A DNA stretch of 64,000 bases from Sphingobium sp. BYY-5 (GTDB taxonomy: Bacteria; Pseudomonadota; Alphaproteobacteria; Sphingomonadales; Sphingomonadaceae), in the NCBI RefSeq assembly GCF_022758885.1, contig NZ_JALEBH010000001.1, positions 744,001 through 808,000 of the forward strand, written 5' to 3'. Of this stretch, positions 55,575 through 63,795 are shown piece by piece (within the stretch, counting starts at the first letter, position 1; each line of letters opens with the position of its first letter). The notes beneath the pieces were generated by a model. That model searched no databases. It saw nothing but the letters and a program-made list of their open reading frames with translations, and was not told the DNA's origin. Made by a program: the position numbers and the translations under genes.

Positions 55575-55802
55575 ATGGACGCAGAAGCCGCAAAGCTGCT
55601 CGGTGCTGGCCTGGCCGCGATCGGTGCGGGCATCGCCGCCCTCGGTGTGGGTAACGTGTTCAGCGCGTTCCTGGAAGGCGCGCTGCGCAATCCGGGCGCT
55701 GCCGACGGCCAGCAGGGCCGCCTGTTCATCGGTTTCGCCGCGGCGGAACTTCTGGGTCTGCTGGCGTTCGTTATCGCCATGATCCTGGTGTTCGTGGCCT
55801 GA
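55575..55802 (+). CDS. atpE: F0F1 ATP synthase subunit c
   Basis: A 75-aa hairpin of two helices. GAGIAALGVGNVFSAFLEGALRNP (glycine-rich helix and polar loop, shown in part) and the second helix FIGFAAAELLGLLAFVIAMIL with the proton-carrying glutamate (AAAEL) are typical for alphaproteobacteria. Confidence 0.97.
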   Translation: MDAEAAKLLGAGLAAIGAGIAALGVGNVFSAFLEGALRNPGAADGQQGRLFIGFAAAELLGLLAFVIAMILVFVA

Positions 55803-55889
55803 CACACGAATTGGAGTGGGCGGGGCGGTTCAATCGCCGGCCTCGCCCGCTTCCCTTATTGACCGCCCTCTGATCGGACGGACCGAAAA

Positions 55890-56384
55890 ATGCCTCAAAT
55901 CGCGCAAATCGCCGATACCTATGCCAGCCAGATTTTCTGGTTGCTGCTGACGTTCGGCTTCGTCTTCTTCGTCATTGGCCTCGGCATGGTGCCCAAGGTC
56001 CAGGGCACGGCGGACGCGCGCGACGCGAAGATCAGTGGTGATCTGGACGCCGCCAAGGCGGCCTTCGCCCGCGCCGATGAAGCGGAAGCGGACTATCGCG
56101 TCCGTGACGCCGAAAACCGTGCCGCCGCTCAGGCGGTGATGGCCAAGGCGAAATCGGAAGCGGCCAAGTCTTCGGAAACGAAGCTCGCTGCCGCTGACGC
56201 CGAAGTGGCGGGCAAGATCGCCGCGGCGGAAGCACGCATCAAGGCCGCGAGCGAAGCGGCCCTGGCAGAAATCGAAACCGTCGCCGCCGATGCGGCGCGC
56301 GACATGGTGGCGCGCATCTCCGGCGTCGAAGCGTCGGATGAAGCGGCCCGCAACGCAGTAAAGGCGGCACTGGCCCATGGCTGA
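55890..56384 (+). CDS. atpF': F0F1 ATP synthase subunit b'
   Basis: A 164-aa peripheral-stalk protein: one membrane helix at about 13-32 (FWLLLTFGFVFFVIGLGMVP) and a long Ala/Glu/Lys coiled coil. It overlaps the next b-type gene by 8 nt, the usual b'/b pair of alphaproteobacteria. Confidence 0.93.
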   Translation: MPQIAQIADTYASQIFWLLLTFGFVFFVIGLGMVPKVQGTADARDAKISGDLDAAKAAFARADEAEADYRVRDAENRAAAQAVMAKAKSEAAKSSETKLAAADAEVAGKIAAAEARIKAASEAALAEIETVAADAARDMVARISGVEASDEAARNAVKAALAHG

Positions 56385-56991
56385 GGCAGCAGCACAGCAT
56401 AGCGCAGCGGACGTCCCGCATCTGAATCAGGCGATCCACGCCGAAGGGTTGGAGCCGGTGGGCACCGTCGCGCATGAAGGCGTCGAACCGCACACCGATC
56501 CCAAGGCCGTCGGCATGGACGCGACCGCCTGGGTCAGTCTGGCGATGGCGGTGTTCATTGTCATCCTGCTGGTCAAGAAAGTGCCTGCCCTGATCGGCGG
56601 CGTGCTGGACGGCCGGATCGCGCAGATCAAGGAACAACTGGCCGAAGCCTCGAAGCTCCGCGCCGAGGCCGAAGCGCTCAAGGGCGAATATGAAGCGAAG
56701 CTGGCCGCCGCGGCTGGCGAGGCGGACGCGATGCGCAAGGCCGCCGAGCATGAGGCCGAAGGGCTGATTGCCGACGCCAAGATCAATGCCGAAGCATTGG
56801 TCGTCCGTCGCCAGAAAATGGCCGAGGACAAGATCGGCGCCGCCGAGCGTACTGCCATCGCCGGCATCCGCGCCAAGGCGGTAAGCGCGGCCACCGCCGC
56901 CGCTGCAACCCTGATCGCCCAGGGCCATGACGCCAAGGCGGACAAGGACCTGGTCGATGACGCGATCAAGGGGTTGGGCACGATCAACTGA
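56377..56991 (+). CDS. atpF: F0F1 ATP synthase subunit b
   Basis: A 204-aa peripheral-stalk protein. An N-terminal polar extension of about 45 residues precedes the membrane helix (AWVSLAMAVFIVILLVKKVP), then a long coiled coil up to the end. The partner of b' just before. The F1 genes lie elsewhere, as is normal in alphaproteobacteria. Confidence 0.93.
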   Translation: MAEAAAQHSAADVPHLNQAIHAEGLEPVGTVAHEGVEPHTDPKAVGMDATAWVSLAMAVFIVILLVKKVPALIGGVLDGRIAQIKEQLAEASKLRAEAEALKGEYEAKLAAAAGEADAMRKAAEHEAEGLIADAKINAEALVVRRQKMAEDKIGAAERTAIAGIRAKAVSAATAAAATLIAQGHDAKADKDLVDDAIKGLGTIN

Positions 56992-57018
56992 TCGGCTTGA
57001 ACAGAATGTAGAAAAAGG

Positions 57019-57047
57019 GCCGGTGCGGACGACGCAGCGGCTTTTTT
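57019..57047. terminator. Bidirectional terminator after the F0 operon
   Basis: GCCG-G-TGCG (57019-57027) pairs with CGCA-G-CGGC (57033-57041) over a 5-nt loop, with T6 at 57042-57047 and A5 just before the stem at 57012-57016, so it can work for both strands. Confidence 0.8.
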
Positions 57048-57091
57048 CGTTGGGGATCACGGCGTTTGCAAACCCGTATTCTTAAAAGATC

Positions 57092-57187
57092 CTCCCCTGG
57101 CAGGGGAGGTGGCGCGCGCGAAGCGCGTGACGGAAGGGTGTCACCCTCACGATAGCGGGACACCCCTCCACCACTTCGTGGTCCACC
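57092..57187. repeat. Palindromic repeat unit
   Basis: CCTCCCCTGGCAGGGGAGG (57092-57110) is a perfect hairpin; GCGCGCGAAGCGCG and a GGGTGTCACCC hairpin follow, and CCACCACTTCGTGGTCC ends the unit. It resembles other mosaic intergenic repeats of the window. Confidence 0.65.
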
Positions 57188-57219
57188 AAATTGCATTGAT
57201 GAGAACTCATGCCGGCCTG

Positions 57220-57285
57220 TTCCCAGGCGAAAGCCGGGGCCCAGTTCCACGGTTCGAACTGGACCCCGGCTTTCGCCGGGGAACA
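57220..57285. repeat. Palindromic repeat unit
   Basis: GTTCCCAGGCGAAAGCCGGG (57220-57239) is matched by the inverse CCCGGCTTTCGCCGGGGAAC (57265-57284), with CAGTTC/GAACTG inside, giving a nearly perfect cruciform of about 28 bp arms. Confidence 0.8.
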
Positions 57286-57673
57286 GCAATCGGTCGATCT
57301 TGATGAGTCATTCTCTACGCAGCCGGGTATTACAGGGGAGGATGCGCGTACGAATGCCATCCCCGCCACCTCTGGCTTGGCCCATGTCTCCGCCACCGGG
57401 TTTCAATGTAGGATTTTCTCTGGTCTATCCTGCCCGATGGAACAGCACACCCCTAGCCTGACGCCTGTCTTTCCCCTGCCATCCGATCGGCGCTGTCCTG
57501 TCGCGCCAGAGGCGCGCGGGTGTCGCTCAACTGTCGCGTCGGTGTCGCCTCACTATCGCTTTTCTAGCGCATTTCCGTCGCAACTGGCGGAAAATGGCCG
57601 ACGACGCTGTGAACTTCGTAGGAAAATGATCTGTATCAATTCCCGCGCGTCGGAAAGCCTGTCCGTACCTGCG

Positions 57674-58735
57674 TCAGGCTGTGACGCGGTCGAGATAAGG
57701 GAGACGATCGGTCAGGACCGGGGGCAGGCCATTGACGATCAGCGCACGGGCATGGTGCCAGAGAGCGGAGAGCAACAGCAGCGCCGATCCGATGACCAGG
57801 CTGGTGAGCGCCCAGGACAGTTCCACCGCGCCTGCCTGCTTGAACAAAGCGTAAAGGGCGAAGAGCACATAGGCGAGGCTGGACACCAGCAGCGCACGCC
57901 GGTCGATCGCCAGGGCCACCAGTCCAAAGGCGACGTAGAGTGCGATCACCAGCACTGCCCGTCCAGCGCCGATCTCGTCGCCGTCGAGTACGCCCAGTAG
58001 ATGGAAGAGCGAATGGGCAATCATCGGCGCGGCGGCAAGGTGCAGCCAGAAAGCGACGTCCGACCGGCGGGTGATCCGCGCCCGATCGCTCATGTCCCAG
58101 TGCATGGCAAGAAGGAAGATGGCGACGCCCGCAGCCAGCAACAGCAGGAAGGGCAGGGTTTTATTATCGGGAAAAGCAGCGATGATGAGGCCCGCGACGA
58201 CGCCTACCGCCGCGGTGGCGCCGGCCGCAACGGTGATCGCCACCTTGAAACGCTGCCAGTGCGCCCAGGCGACAAGGGTGTTTATGGCGGCGACGCCGGA
58301 CAGGATCAGCGCGGCCTCGCTGTCCCCCGCGCGCGGGAATATCTGCGCGGCCAGCGTGCCCGACGCGAAGGCGATGCCGCCGACGAAGCCGCAGAGCAGC
58401 AGAATGGAGGGCAGGGCCATGCGTCGTTGACGGGTGAAATATTCGGCCAGACCCCAACTAGCCGCTGCGATCAGGACGCCGGACATGAAGACCGGTTGAT
58501 GGTGATCGGGCACGCCGAATCGCAGGCTGTCGCCGAGCCAGCCAAGCGCCACGAGCAGGATCACGCTGGCGATCGCCACGAAGATATCGTTGAATCCGGT
58601 CAGCAGCCGGAAATGTTCTTCATCGACCACCGGGGTAGCGCGCAGTTGCGCCACATGGTCGCGCAACGCCTGCGCGGCCTGGGGCGTCATTGCGCCGGCC
58701 GCTACGGCATCCTGTAGATCGCTCTCGCTATACAT
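57674..58735 (-). CDS. Multi-span membrane protein (DUF2157/DUF4401-like)
   Basis: A 353-aa protein. A soluble helical N-terminal part (MYSESDLQDAVAAGAMTPQA, then LRDHVAQLRA) is followed by about ten hydrophobic segments in regular spacing from residue 50 on. This layout is that of the DUF2157-type membrane proteins, of unknown function. AGGAG lies 9 nt before the ATG at 58735. It is divergent from the nitronate monooxygenase gene with palindromes between. Confidence 0.7.
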   Translation of the reverse strand: MYSESDLQDAVAAGAMTPQAAQALRDHVAQLRATPVVDEEHFRLLTGFNDIFVAIASVILLVALGWLGDSLRFGVPDHHQPVFMSGVLIAAASWGLAEYFTRQRRMALPSILLLCGFVGGIAFASGTLAAQIFPRAGDSEAALILSGVAAINTLVAWAHWQRFKVAITVAAGATAAVGVVAGLIIAAFPDNKTLPFLLLLAAGVAIFLLAMHWDMSDRARITRRSDVAFWLHLAAAPMIAHSLFHLLGVLDGDEIGAGRAVLVIALYVAFGLVALAIDRRALLVSSLAYVLFALYALFKQAGAVELSWALTSLVIGSALLLLSALWHHARALIVNGLPPVLTDRLPYLDRVTA

Positions 58736-58766
58736 CGGTCCTGCTCCTGGGACGTTCCTGTGCCGC

Positions 58767-58802
58767 GATGATATCATCACTGTATTATATCATCAATACA
58801 GT
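58767..58802. promoter_or_regulatory. Operator-like palindromes between divergent genes
   Basis: GATGATATCATC (58767-58778) is a perfect 12-bp palindrome; ACTGTATT (58779-58786) and AATACAGT (58795-58802) are perfect inverses with an 8-nt spacer that repeats ATATCATC. They lie between the divergent starts at 58735 and 58872, the right place to control both genes. Confidence 0.65.
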
Positions 58803-58871
58803 TATTTTGGCCTTTTTCCGTGGTCGCAGCGGTGTTAGCGCGAAGAGAACCACAAGAGAGGACGCCCGTTC

Positions 58872-59804
58872 ATGACCCTGCCGCCGCTGCTCCATGACCG
58901 CTTGTCGCTGCCGCTGATCGGGTCGCCGATGTTCATCATATCGCAGCCTGATCTGGTCATTGCGCAATGCCGCAGCGGCATCGTTGGTGCTTTTCCTTCG
59001 CTCAATGCGCGGCCATCGGGTCTGTTTGAGGCGTGGTTGCGGCAACTGGGCGATACGTTGACGGAAAAGGATGCGCCCTTCGCCGTCAACCTGATCGTTC
59101 ATCGCTCCAATACGCGGCTGGAGGAGGATCTGAAGCTCTGCGTCCAGTATCGGGTGCCGATCGTGATCACCTCGCTCGGCGCGCGGGAGGATGTGAACCA
59201 GGCGATCCATAGCTATGGCGGCATCGTCCTGCACGACGTCATTACCAATGTTTTTGCGAGGAAGGCGATCGAGAAGGGCGCGGACGGCCTGATCGCGGTC
59301 GCGGCGGGGGCAGGCGGTCATGCCGGGACGCTGTCGCCCTTCGCCCTGATCCAGGAAATCCGCCAATGGTTCGACGGGCCGCTGGCGCTGTCGGGCGCGA
59401 TCGCCACGGGACAGGCGATCGCTGCGGCGCGGATGATGGGTGCGGACCTCGCCTATATGGGGTCGCCCTTCATCGCCACGACCGAAGCCAATGCCGATAC
59501 CGCCTACAAGCGGATGATCGTCGACAGCAGCGCGGGCGATATCGTCTATTCGGACGTATTCACCGGTGTTCACGGCAATTATCTGCGGCCCAGCATCGTT
59601 GCGTCGGGGCTTGACCCGGACAGCCTGCCGGAGGCGAAGGACATGGATTTCGCGTCATTGACCGGCGGCGAGAAGAAGGCGTGGCGCGATGTCTGGGGCG
59701 CGGGCCAAGGGATCGGCGCGATCGGCAAGGTACAGCCGGCCGCAGATTTCATTGCCCAGTTGAAGGCCGAATATCAGGCGGCCGTCACGGGGTTCGCCGC
59801 CTGA
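58872..59804 (+). CDS. Nitronate monooxygenase (2-nitropropane dioxygenase family)
   Basis: An FMN-dependent TIM-barrel enzyme that oxidises alkyl nitronates, 310 aa. GSPMFIISQPDLVIAQ at the N terminus, GAGAGGHAGTLSPFALI-type phosphate site (AAGAGGHAGT), LSGAIATGQ and GADLAYMGSPFIAT are family segments. It ends overlapping the tail of the convergent hydrolase gene by 20 nt. Confidence 0.9.
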   Translation: MTLPPLLHDRLSLPLIGSPMFIISQPDLVIAQCRSGIVGAFPSLNARPSGLFEAWLRQLGDTLTEKDAPFAVNLIVHRSNTRLEEDLKLCVQYRVPIVITSLGAREDVNQAIHSYGGIVLHDVITNVFARKAIEKGADGLIAVAAGAGGHAGTLSPFALIQEIRQWFDGPLALSGAIATGQAIAAARMMGADLAYMGSPFIATTEANADTAYKRMIVDSSAGDIVYSDVFTGVHGNYLRPSIVASGLDPDSLPEAKDMDFASLTGGEKKAWRDVWGAGQGIGAIGKVQPAADFIAQLKAEYQAAVTGFAA

Positions 59805-60714
59805 CGCTGGCGTCGGCGCCGGAAATGGCTTCCTCCTGAAGGAAGAGGTGCAATTCGGCGATCCAGCGGTCGAACTGGTCATGGTGCAGCCAATGGCCGG
59901 CATTGGCGAACTCGACCAGGCGGGCATCACGGAAATGCGCCATGCGTCCGTCATTGGCGGGATTGGAGGCCCAACTGTCCTTGCCCAGGCATAACAGGAT
60001 CGGACAGGCGATCCGTGACCAGAAGGCAGGAAGTTCTTCGTCGCTTCCCGCCTGCGGTGCCGAATTGTTGAGGTAGGGATCGAACTTCCAGCTATAGCTG
60101 CCGTCCTCATTGCGGTTGAGGCCATGAAGCGTGAGTTGCAGCGCCCGTTCGAGCGACAGATGTTCGTTGCGCTCCCGCATGCGCCCCACCGCTGCCTCGA
60201 TCGTCGGATAGCGCCTGGGCGTGCGGACGGCGCTGACGCGGCGGCTGTCGATCCATTGCCGCCAGGCATCGGTCACATCTTCCTCTGCCTTGTGCTTCAA
60301 TCTTTCCGGCGACAGGCCCAATCCTTCGATGGCGACGATCCTGCGCACCTTGTCCGGAAAGAGACCGGCATAACGCAGGCTGATGGAGCCGCCGAGCGAA
60401 TGGCCGACGATGGTCGCGGGCGTGCGATCGAACAGGTCGATCAGCAGCGCCAGATCATAGACGAAATTGGCCATCATATAGGAACCTTCGGGCGACCAGG
60501 CGCTGTCGCCATGGCCGCGCAGGTCTGGCGCGATGACATGATAGTCCTCCGCCAGAGCGCGCGCCGTCCAGTCCCAACTGCGTGCATGGTCGAATCCACC
60601 ATGGACCAGGATCAACAAGGGAGCGGACGGATTGCCCCAGTCGAGATAATGCAGTCGCGACCGTAGCGACGTGAAAAAATGGGACGTTGGTGTCGGTGCG
60701 GTCGGCATGTCCAT
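59785..60714 (-). CDS. Alpha/beta hydrolase
   Basis: A 309-aa serine hydrolase. LLILVHGGFDHARSWDW gives the oxyanion region, GHSLGG the nucleophile elbow, and AGHWLHHDQ the catalytic histidine. The substrate is open; the small family with a WSPEGSYMMANFVYDL segment includes esterases and epoxide hydrolase relatives. GGAG lies 5 nt before ATG 60714; a longer frame begins at 60759 or 60783. Confidence 0.88.
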   Translation of the reverse strand: MDMPTAPTPTSHFFTSLRSRLHYLDWGNPSAPLLILVHGGFDHARSWDWTARALAEDYHVIAPDLRGHGDSAWSPEGSYMMANFVYDLALLIDLFDRTPATIVGHSLGGSISLRYAGLFPDKVRRIVAIEGLGLSPERLKHKAEEDVTDAWRQWIDSRRVSAVRTPRRYPTIEAAVGRMRERNEHLSLERALQLTLHGLNRNEDGSYSWKFDPYLNNSAPQAGSDEELPAFWSRIACPILLCLGKDSWASNPANDGRMAHFRDARLVEFANAGHWLHHDQFDRWIAELHLFLQEEAISGADASVRRRTP

Positions 60715-60890
60715 TCGGCTCCACGGAGGCTGGAGAATATGGGCTATGTCATACGACATTGGCCAACTGCCGTGTGCTTGCAAGTCCGAATGACCGGGAA
60801 TGGGCTATTGAAAGGGAAAGCGCATGAGTGTCTTGACTTGCGCTGTCGCCCTGCCCACGACGCAGCGCGGCAATCAGGACGGGATGAGGC

Positions 60891-61805
60891 ATGAGCATGG
60901 GTGCAGGCGCGACGATCACGGTCATCGGTGAGGCGATGCTGGAACTGAGCCGGGGTCAGGGGGATAGCTGGAACCTGCGCTATGGCGGTGATGTCATCAA
61001 CAGCGCGGTGCATCTGGCTCGATCCGGTGACAAGGTTCGTCTGGCAAGCGCGCTTGGTGCCGACCCGATGAGCGCCGATCTGCGCGCGCAGTGGGAAGCG
61101 GAGGGCGTCGATACCGCACTGGTGCTGGCGGCGGCGGATCGTCTGCCCGGCCTCTATGCGATCGAGACGGACGCCGCCGGAGAGCGGACATTTCATTACT
61201 GGCGCAGTGAGGCGGCGGCGCGGCGGATGTTCGCTCTGCCTGACAGCGCCGCCATGGTGACAGAAGCGGGACAGTCCGACCTTCTCTATTTCTCGCTCAT
61301 CACGCTGGCCATCCTGCCGGATGACGGGCGAGAGGCGCTGCTCTCCCTGTGCGAGACCGTGCGCGCGCGTGGCGGCAAGGTGGCTTTCGACGGTAATTAT
61401 CGGGCACGGCTCTGGCCCGACGTGGCGACGGCGCAGCATTGGCGCGACCGGGCGATCGCGCTGGCGGACATCGGCCTGCCGACACTCGCCGATGAGGTGG
61501 AGATGGGCGAAGCCGATGATGCCCATGATGCAGCCGCCCGTTGGGGCGCGGACAAGGGGCGTGAGATCATCGTCAAGCTGGGTGGCGAGGGCTGCCTGGT
61601 GGGGAACGAACTGGTCGCGCCGCCGAAGCTCATCGACGTGGTCGATTCGAGCGGTGCCGGCGATGCTTTCAATGCCGGCTATCTCCATGCGCGGCTGGCG
61701 GGAGCTGCACCGGCTGAAGCGGCGTTGGCTGGGCACCGGCTGGCGGGATGGAATATCGGCAGGCGCGGCGCCATCCCTGCGAAGGATGCAGACGCACCCT
61801 ATTAA
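60891..61805 (+). CDS. kdgK: PfkB-family sugar kinase, 2-keto-3-deoxygluconate kinase-like
   Basis: A 304-aa ribokinase-fold enzyme. GEAMLELS at the N terminus, YGGDVINSAVHLARSG for the sugar site, FDGNYRARLW (the KDG-kinase mark) and the C-terminal DSSGAGDAFNAGY with the catalytic aspartate and anion hole. It would phosphorylate KDG to feed the Entner-Doudoroff pathway, which sphingomonads rely on. GATGAGG precedes the ATG. Confidence 0.88.
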   Translation: MSMGAGATITVIGEAMLELSRGQGDSWNLRYGGDVINSAVHLARSGDKVRLASALGADPMSADLRAQWEAEGVDTALVLAAADRLPGLYAIETDAAGERTFHYWRSEAAARRMFALPDSAAMVTEAGQSDLLYFSLITLAILPDDGREALLSLCETVRARGGKVAFDGNYRARLWPDVATAQHWRDRAIALADIGLPTLADEVEMGEADDAHDAAARWGADKGREIIVKLGGEGCLVGNELVAPPKLIDVVDSSGAGDAFNAGYLHARLAGAAPAEAALAGHRLAGWNIGRRGAIPAKDADAPY

Positions 61806-61852
61806 GCCCCGTTGACAGCGCCCCATGGCTTGGGCCATGGACGCTTCACCGC

Positions 61853-61926
61853 GCGGGTGTAGCTCAATGGCAGAGCAGAAGCTTCCCAAGCTTACGACGA
61901 GGGTTCGATTCCCTTCACCCGCTCCA
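61853..61926 (+). tRNA. tRNA-Gly (CCC)
   Basis: Acceptor stem GCGGGTG/CACCCGC, D arm GCTC...GAGC, anticodon loop TTCCCAA giving anticodon CCC, T arm GAGGG-TTCGATT-CCCTT, and encoded CCA at 61924-61926 after the discriminator base T. Confidence 0.95.
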
Positions 61927-61946
61927 GTTCCCCGACATTCTGATGG

Positions 61947-62480
61947 TCAACCGACCTGCCGCTTCGCCAGCTTGCGGGCCAGGGTGCGGCGATGCATACC
62001 CAGGCGGCGCGCGGCTTCGGAGATGTTGAAGTCGCTGTCTTTCAGCACTTCATGAATATGTTCCCATTCCAGCGTCTTGATCGACGTCGGGCGCGGAGCG
62101 ATCTGGGTGGTGGGATCGCCGCCTGAACGCGCGAAGGCCGCTTCGATATCGTCGGTGTTGGATGGCTTGGCGAGGTAGTTGGTGGCGCCGAGTTTGATCG
62201 CCTCCACGGCAGTCGCAATGCTGGCAAAGCCGGTCAGCACGACGATCAGCATCGCTGGATTATGAGCATGGAGGGCCTGAACGCAGGCCAATCCCGACTG
62301 GGGGCCGAGTTTCAGGTCGACCACGGCGAAGTCTGGCTTGTGCGCGGCAAGCATTGCATTGACCGATTCGAGGCTGTCGGCGAGCAGGACGTCATAATCC
62401 CGTCGCTCGAAGGAGCGCTTCAGGGTCTTGGCGAAGCTTTCGTCATCCTCGATGATCAAAAGCTGTCTTTCATTCGCCAT
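61947..62480 (-). CDS. regA: ActR/PrrA/RegA-type redox response regulator
   Basis: A 177-aa regulator. A receiver domain with the acidic pair in IIEDDE, phospho-acceptor D55 (VVDLK), a T in LTGFAS and K in LAKPS, is followed by a proline-containing linker and a Fis-type helix-turn-helix (ISEAARRLGMHRRTLARKL). RegA-type regulators control respiration, and in phototrophs photosynthesis, by redox state. It overlaps the kinase gene by 11 nt. Confidence 0.94.
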   Translation of the reverse strand: MANERQLLIIEDDESFAKTLKRSFERRDYDVLLADSLESVNAMLAAHKPDFAVVDLKLGPQSGLACVQALHAHNPAMLIVVLTGFASIATAVEAIKLGATNYLAKPSNTDDIEAAFARSGGDPTTQIAPRPTSIKTLEWEHIHEVLKDSDFNISEAARRLGMHRRTLARKLAKRQVG

Positions 62481-63795
62481 CCGTCATTTCCTCCAGCGCC
62501 AGTGTGGCGAGGGGCAGGCGCAACTGGATCATCGCGCCGCCTTCCGCGCCATTGCTGGCATCCACTCGTCCGCCCAGCTTGCGGACCACATTGACGACCA
62601 GAAACAGGCCAAGGCCGCTTCCTTGTTTGCCCTTGCTCGACCGATAGGGCTTGCCGACATCGCTCAACATGTCCGCGCTGAAGCCCCGTCCATTGTCCCG
62701 CACGGCGATATGCAGCCACTGATTGTCACGGCTGACCATCATGTTGATATAGGTCGCACCCGCCTCGCGCGCATTGTCGAGCAGGTTGGTCACGGCCTGG
62801 CGGATCACCGGATCGGCGATGATGCGCGGATAATCGTGAGGACCAAAATCGCAGCGTAGCGGCATCCCCGGATTGGCGGTGCGCCAGTCGCGGGCGATAT
62901 ATTCGATGAAATTCTGGACGCTGGTGACTTCCGGCGCTTCTCCGCGTGCTTCGCCTGCGGACATCAATATGCCGCTCAGGATGGCCTTGCAGCGTTTGAC
63001 GGCGGCCTCCATCTCCCCCACTTCCTCGACAAGCGTGGGATGTTGATTGATTTCGGGCATGTGGCGCCAATCGCCCAGAACCACTGCCAACTGCGCGAGG
63101 GGGGTGCCCAGTTCATGCGCGGCGCCTGATGCGAGCAGGCCCATGCGGACGATATGCTCCTCTTCCGCTGCCTGCTGGCGCAGCCGCGCCAGATAGGCTT
63201 CCCGGACCTGGAGATTATGGGTGATGCGGGTCATGAAGAGAACCAGCAGCACCGCGATCATGGTGAAGCAGACCCAGGTGCCGACGATATGCAGGTCGAA
63301 GAGCCGCCCTTCCAGCGCGTCGCTGAGATTGAGGGGCCGATAGGCGAAGGCAAGGCCCGCCGCGCAGAAGGAAGATACGGTGACGATCCCCCAAGCGCTC
63401 CAGCGGTGCAGCAGCATGGCGCCAAGCGCGACCTGGACCAGATAGAGGGAAATGAAGGGATTGGTCGCGCCGCCGCTAAGATAAAGCTGGGTGGTAAGAG
63501 CAATGACGTCGAACAGCAGCGCCAGGAACAGTTCGGCATGGCTGATGTCGGTGCGGCCGCGCAGCACCATCAGGCTGCCCAGATTCATGGCGACGGCGAT
63601 GCTGGGAACCACCAGCATGGGGACCATGGGCAAATGGATGCCCATGCCATAATGAACGAGCAGGATCGTTGCGATCTGCCCCGCGATGGCAATCCAGCGA
63701 AGCTGGACCAGCAAGGCCATATTCTTGCGGCCGGCTGCATCGGCCGGCCATTGGCTGGGGAGCCAGCGCGCGCGGGTCGGCACCTTCGCGTTCAT
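62470..63795 (-). CDS. regB: RegB/PrrB/ActS-type quinone-sensing histidine kinase
   Basis: A 441-aa membrane kinase with six hydrophobic segments in the first 190 residues. The quinone-binding heptad GGATNPF (about residues 106-112) is complete; the H box is HELGTPLAQL (His about 226), and KRCKAIL holds the redox-active cysteine of the RegB family. The ATPase domain has the N box LLDNAREAG, DNGRGF and GSGLGLFLV. It overlaps regA by 11 nt and surf1 by 4 nt, so all three form one operon. Confidence 0.94.
   Translation of the reverse strand: MNAKVPTRARWLPSQWPADAAGRKNMALLVQLRWIAIAGQIATILLVHYGMGIHLPMVPMLVVPSIAVAMNLGSLMVLRGRTDISHAELFLALLFDVIALTTQLYLSGGATNPFISLYLVQVALGAMLLHRWSAWGIVTVSSFCAAGLAFAYRPLNLSDALEGRLFDLHIVGTWVCFTMIAVLLVLFMTRITHNLQVREAYLARLRQQAAEEEHIVRMGLLASGAAHELGTPLAQLAVVLGDWRHMPEINQHPTLVEEVGEMEAAVKRCKAILSGILMSAGEARGEAPEVTSVQNFIEYIARDWRTANPGMPLRCDFGPHDYPRIIADPVIRQAVTNLLDNAREAGATYINMMVSRDNQWLHIAVRDNGRGFSADMLSDVGKPYRSSKGKQGSGLGLFLVVNVVRKLGGRVDASNGAEGGAMIQLRLPLATLALEEMTDGE

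Larger units (their letters stand above)
57048..57673. other. Long intergenic region with repeats
   Basis: Apart from the two repeat units listed below I see no convincing gene here. A plus-strand open frame from 57209 runs antisense into the next gene and lacks a ribosome site and family resemblance. Between 57300 and 57673 there are only short GTGTCGC-type repeats near 57522-57555. Confidence 0.5.

Noticed and set aside
57209-58000. A 263-codon plus-strand open frame
   Set aside because: It starts inside a palindromic repeat and runs antisense through the membrane-protein gene; no ribosome site and no family resemblance.
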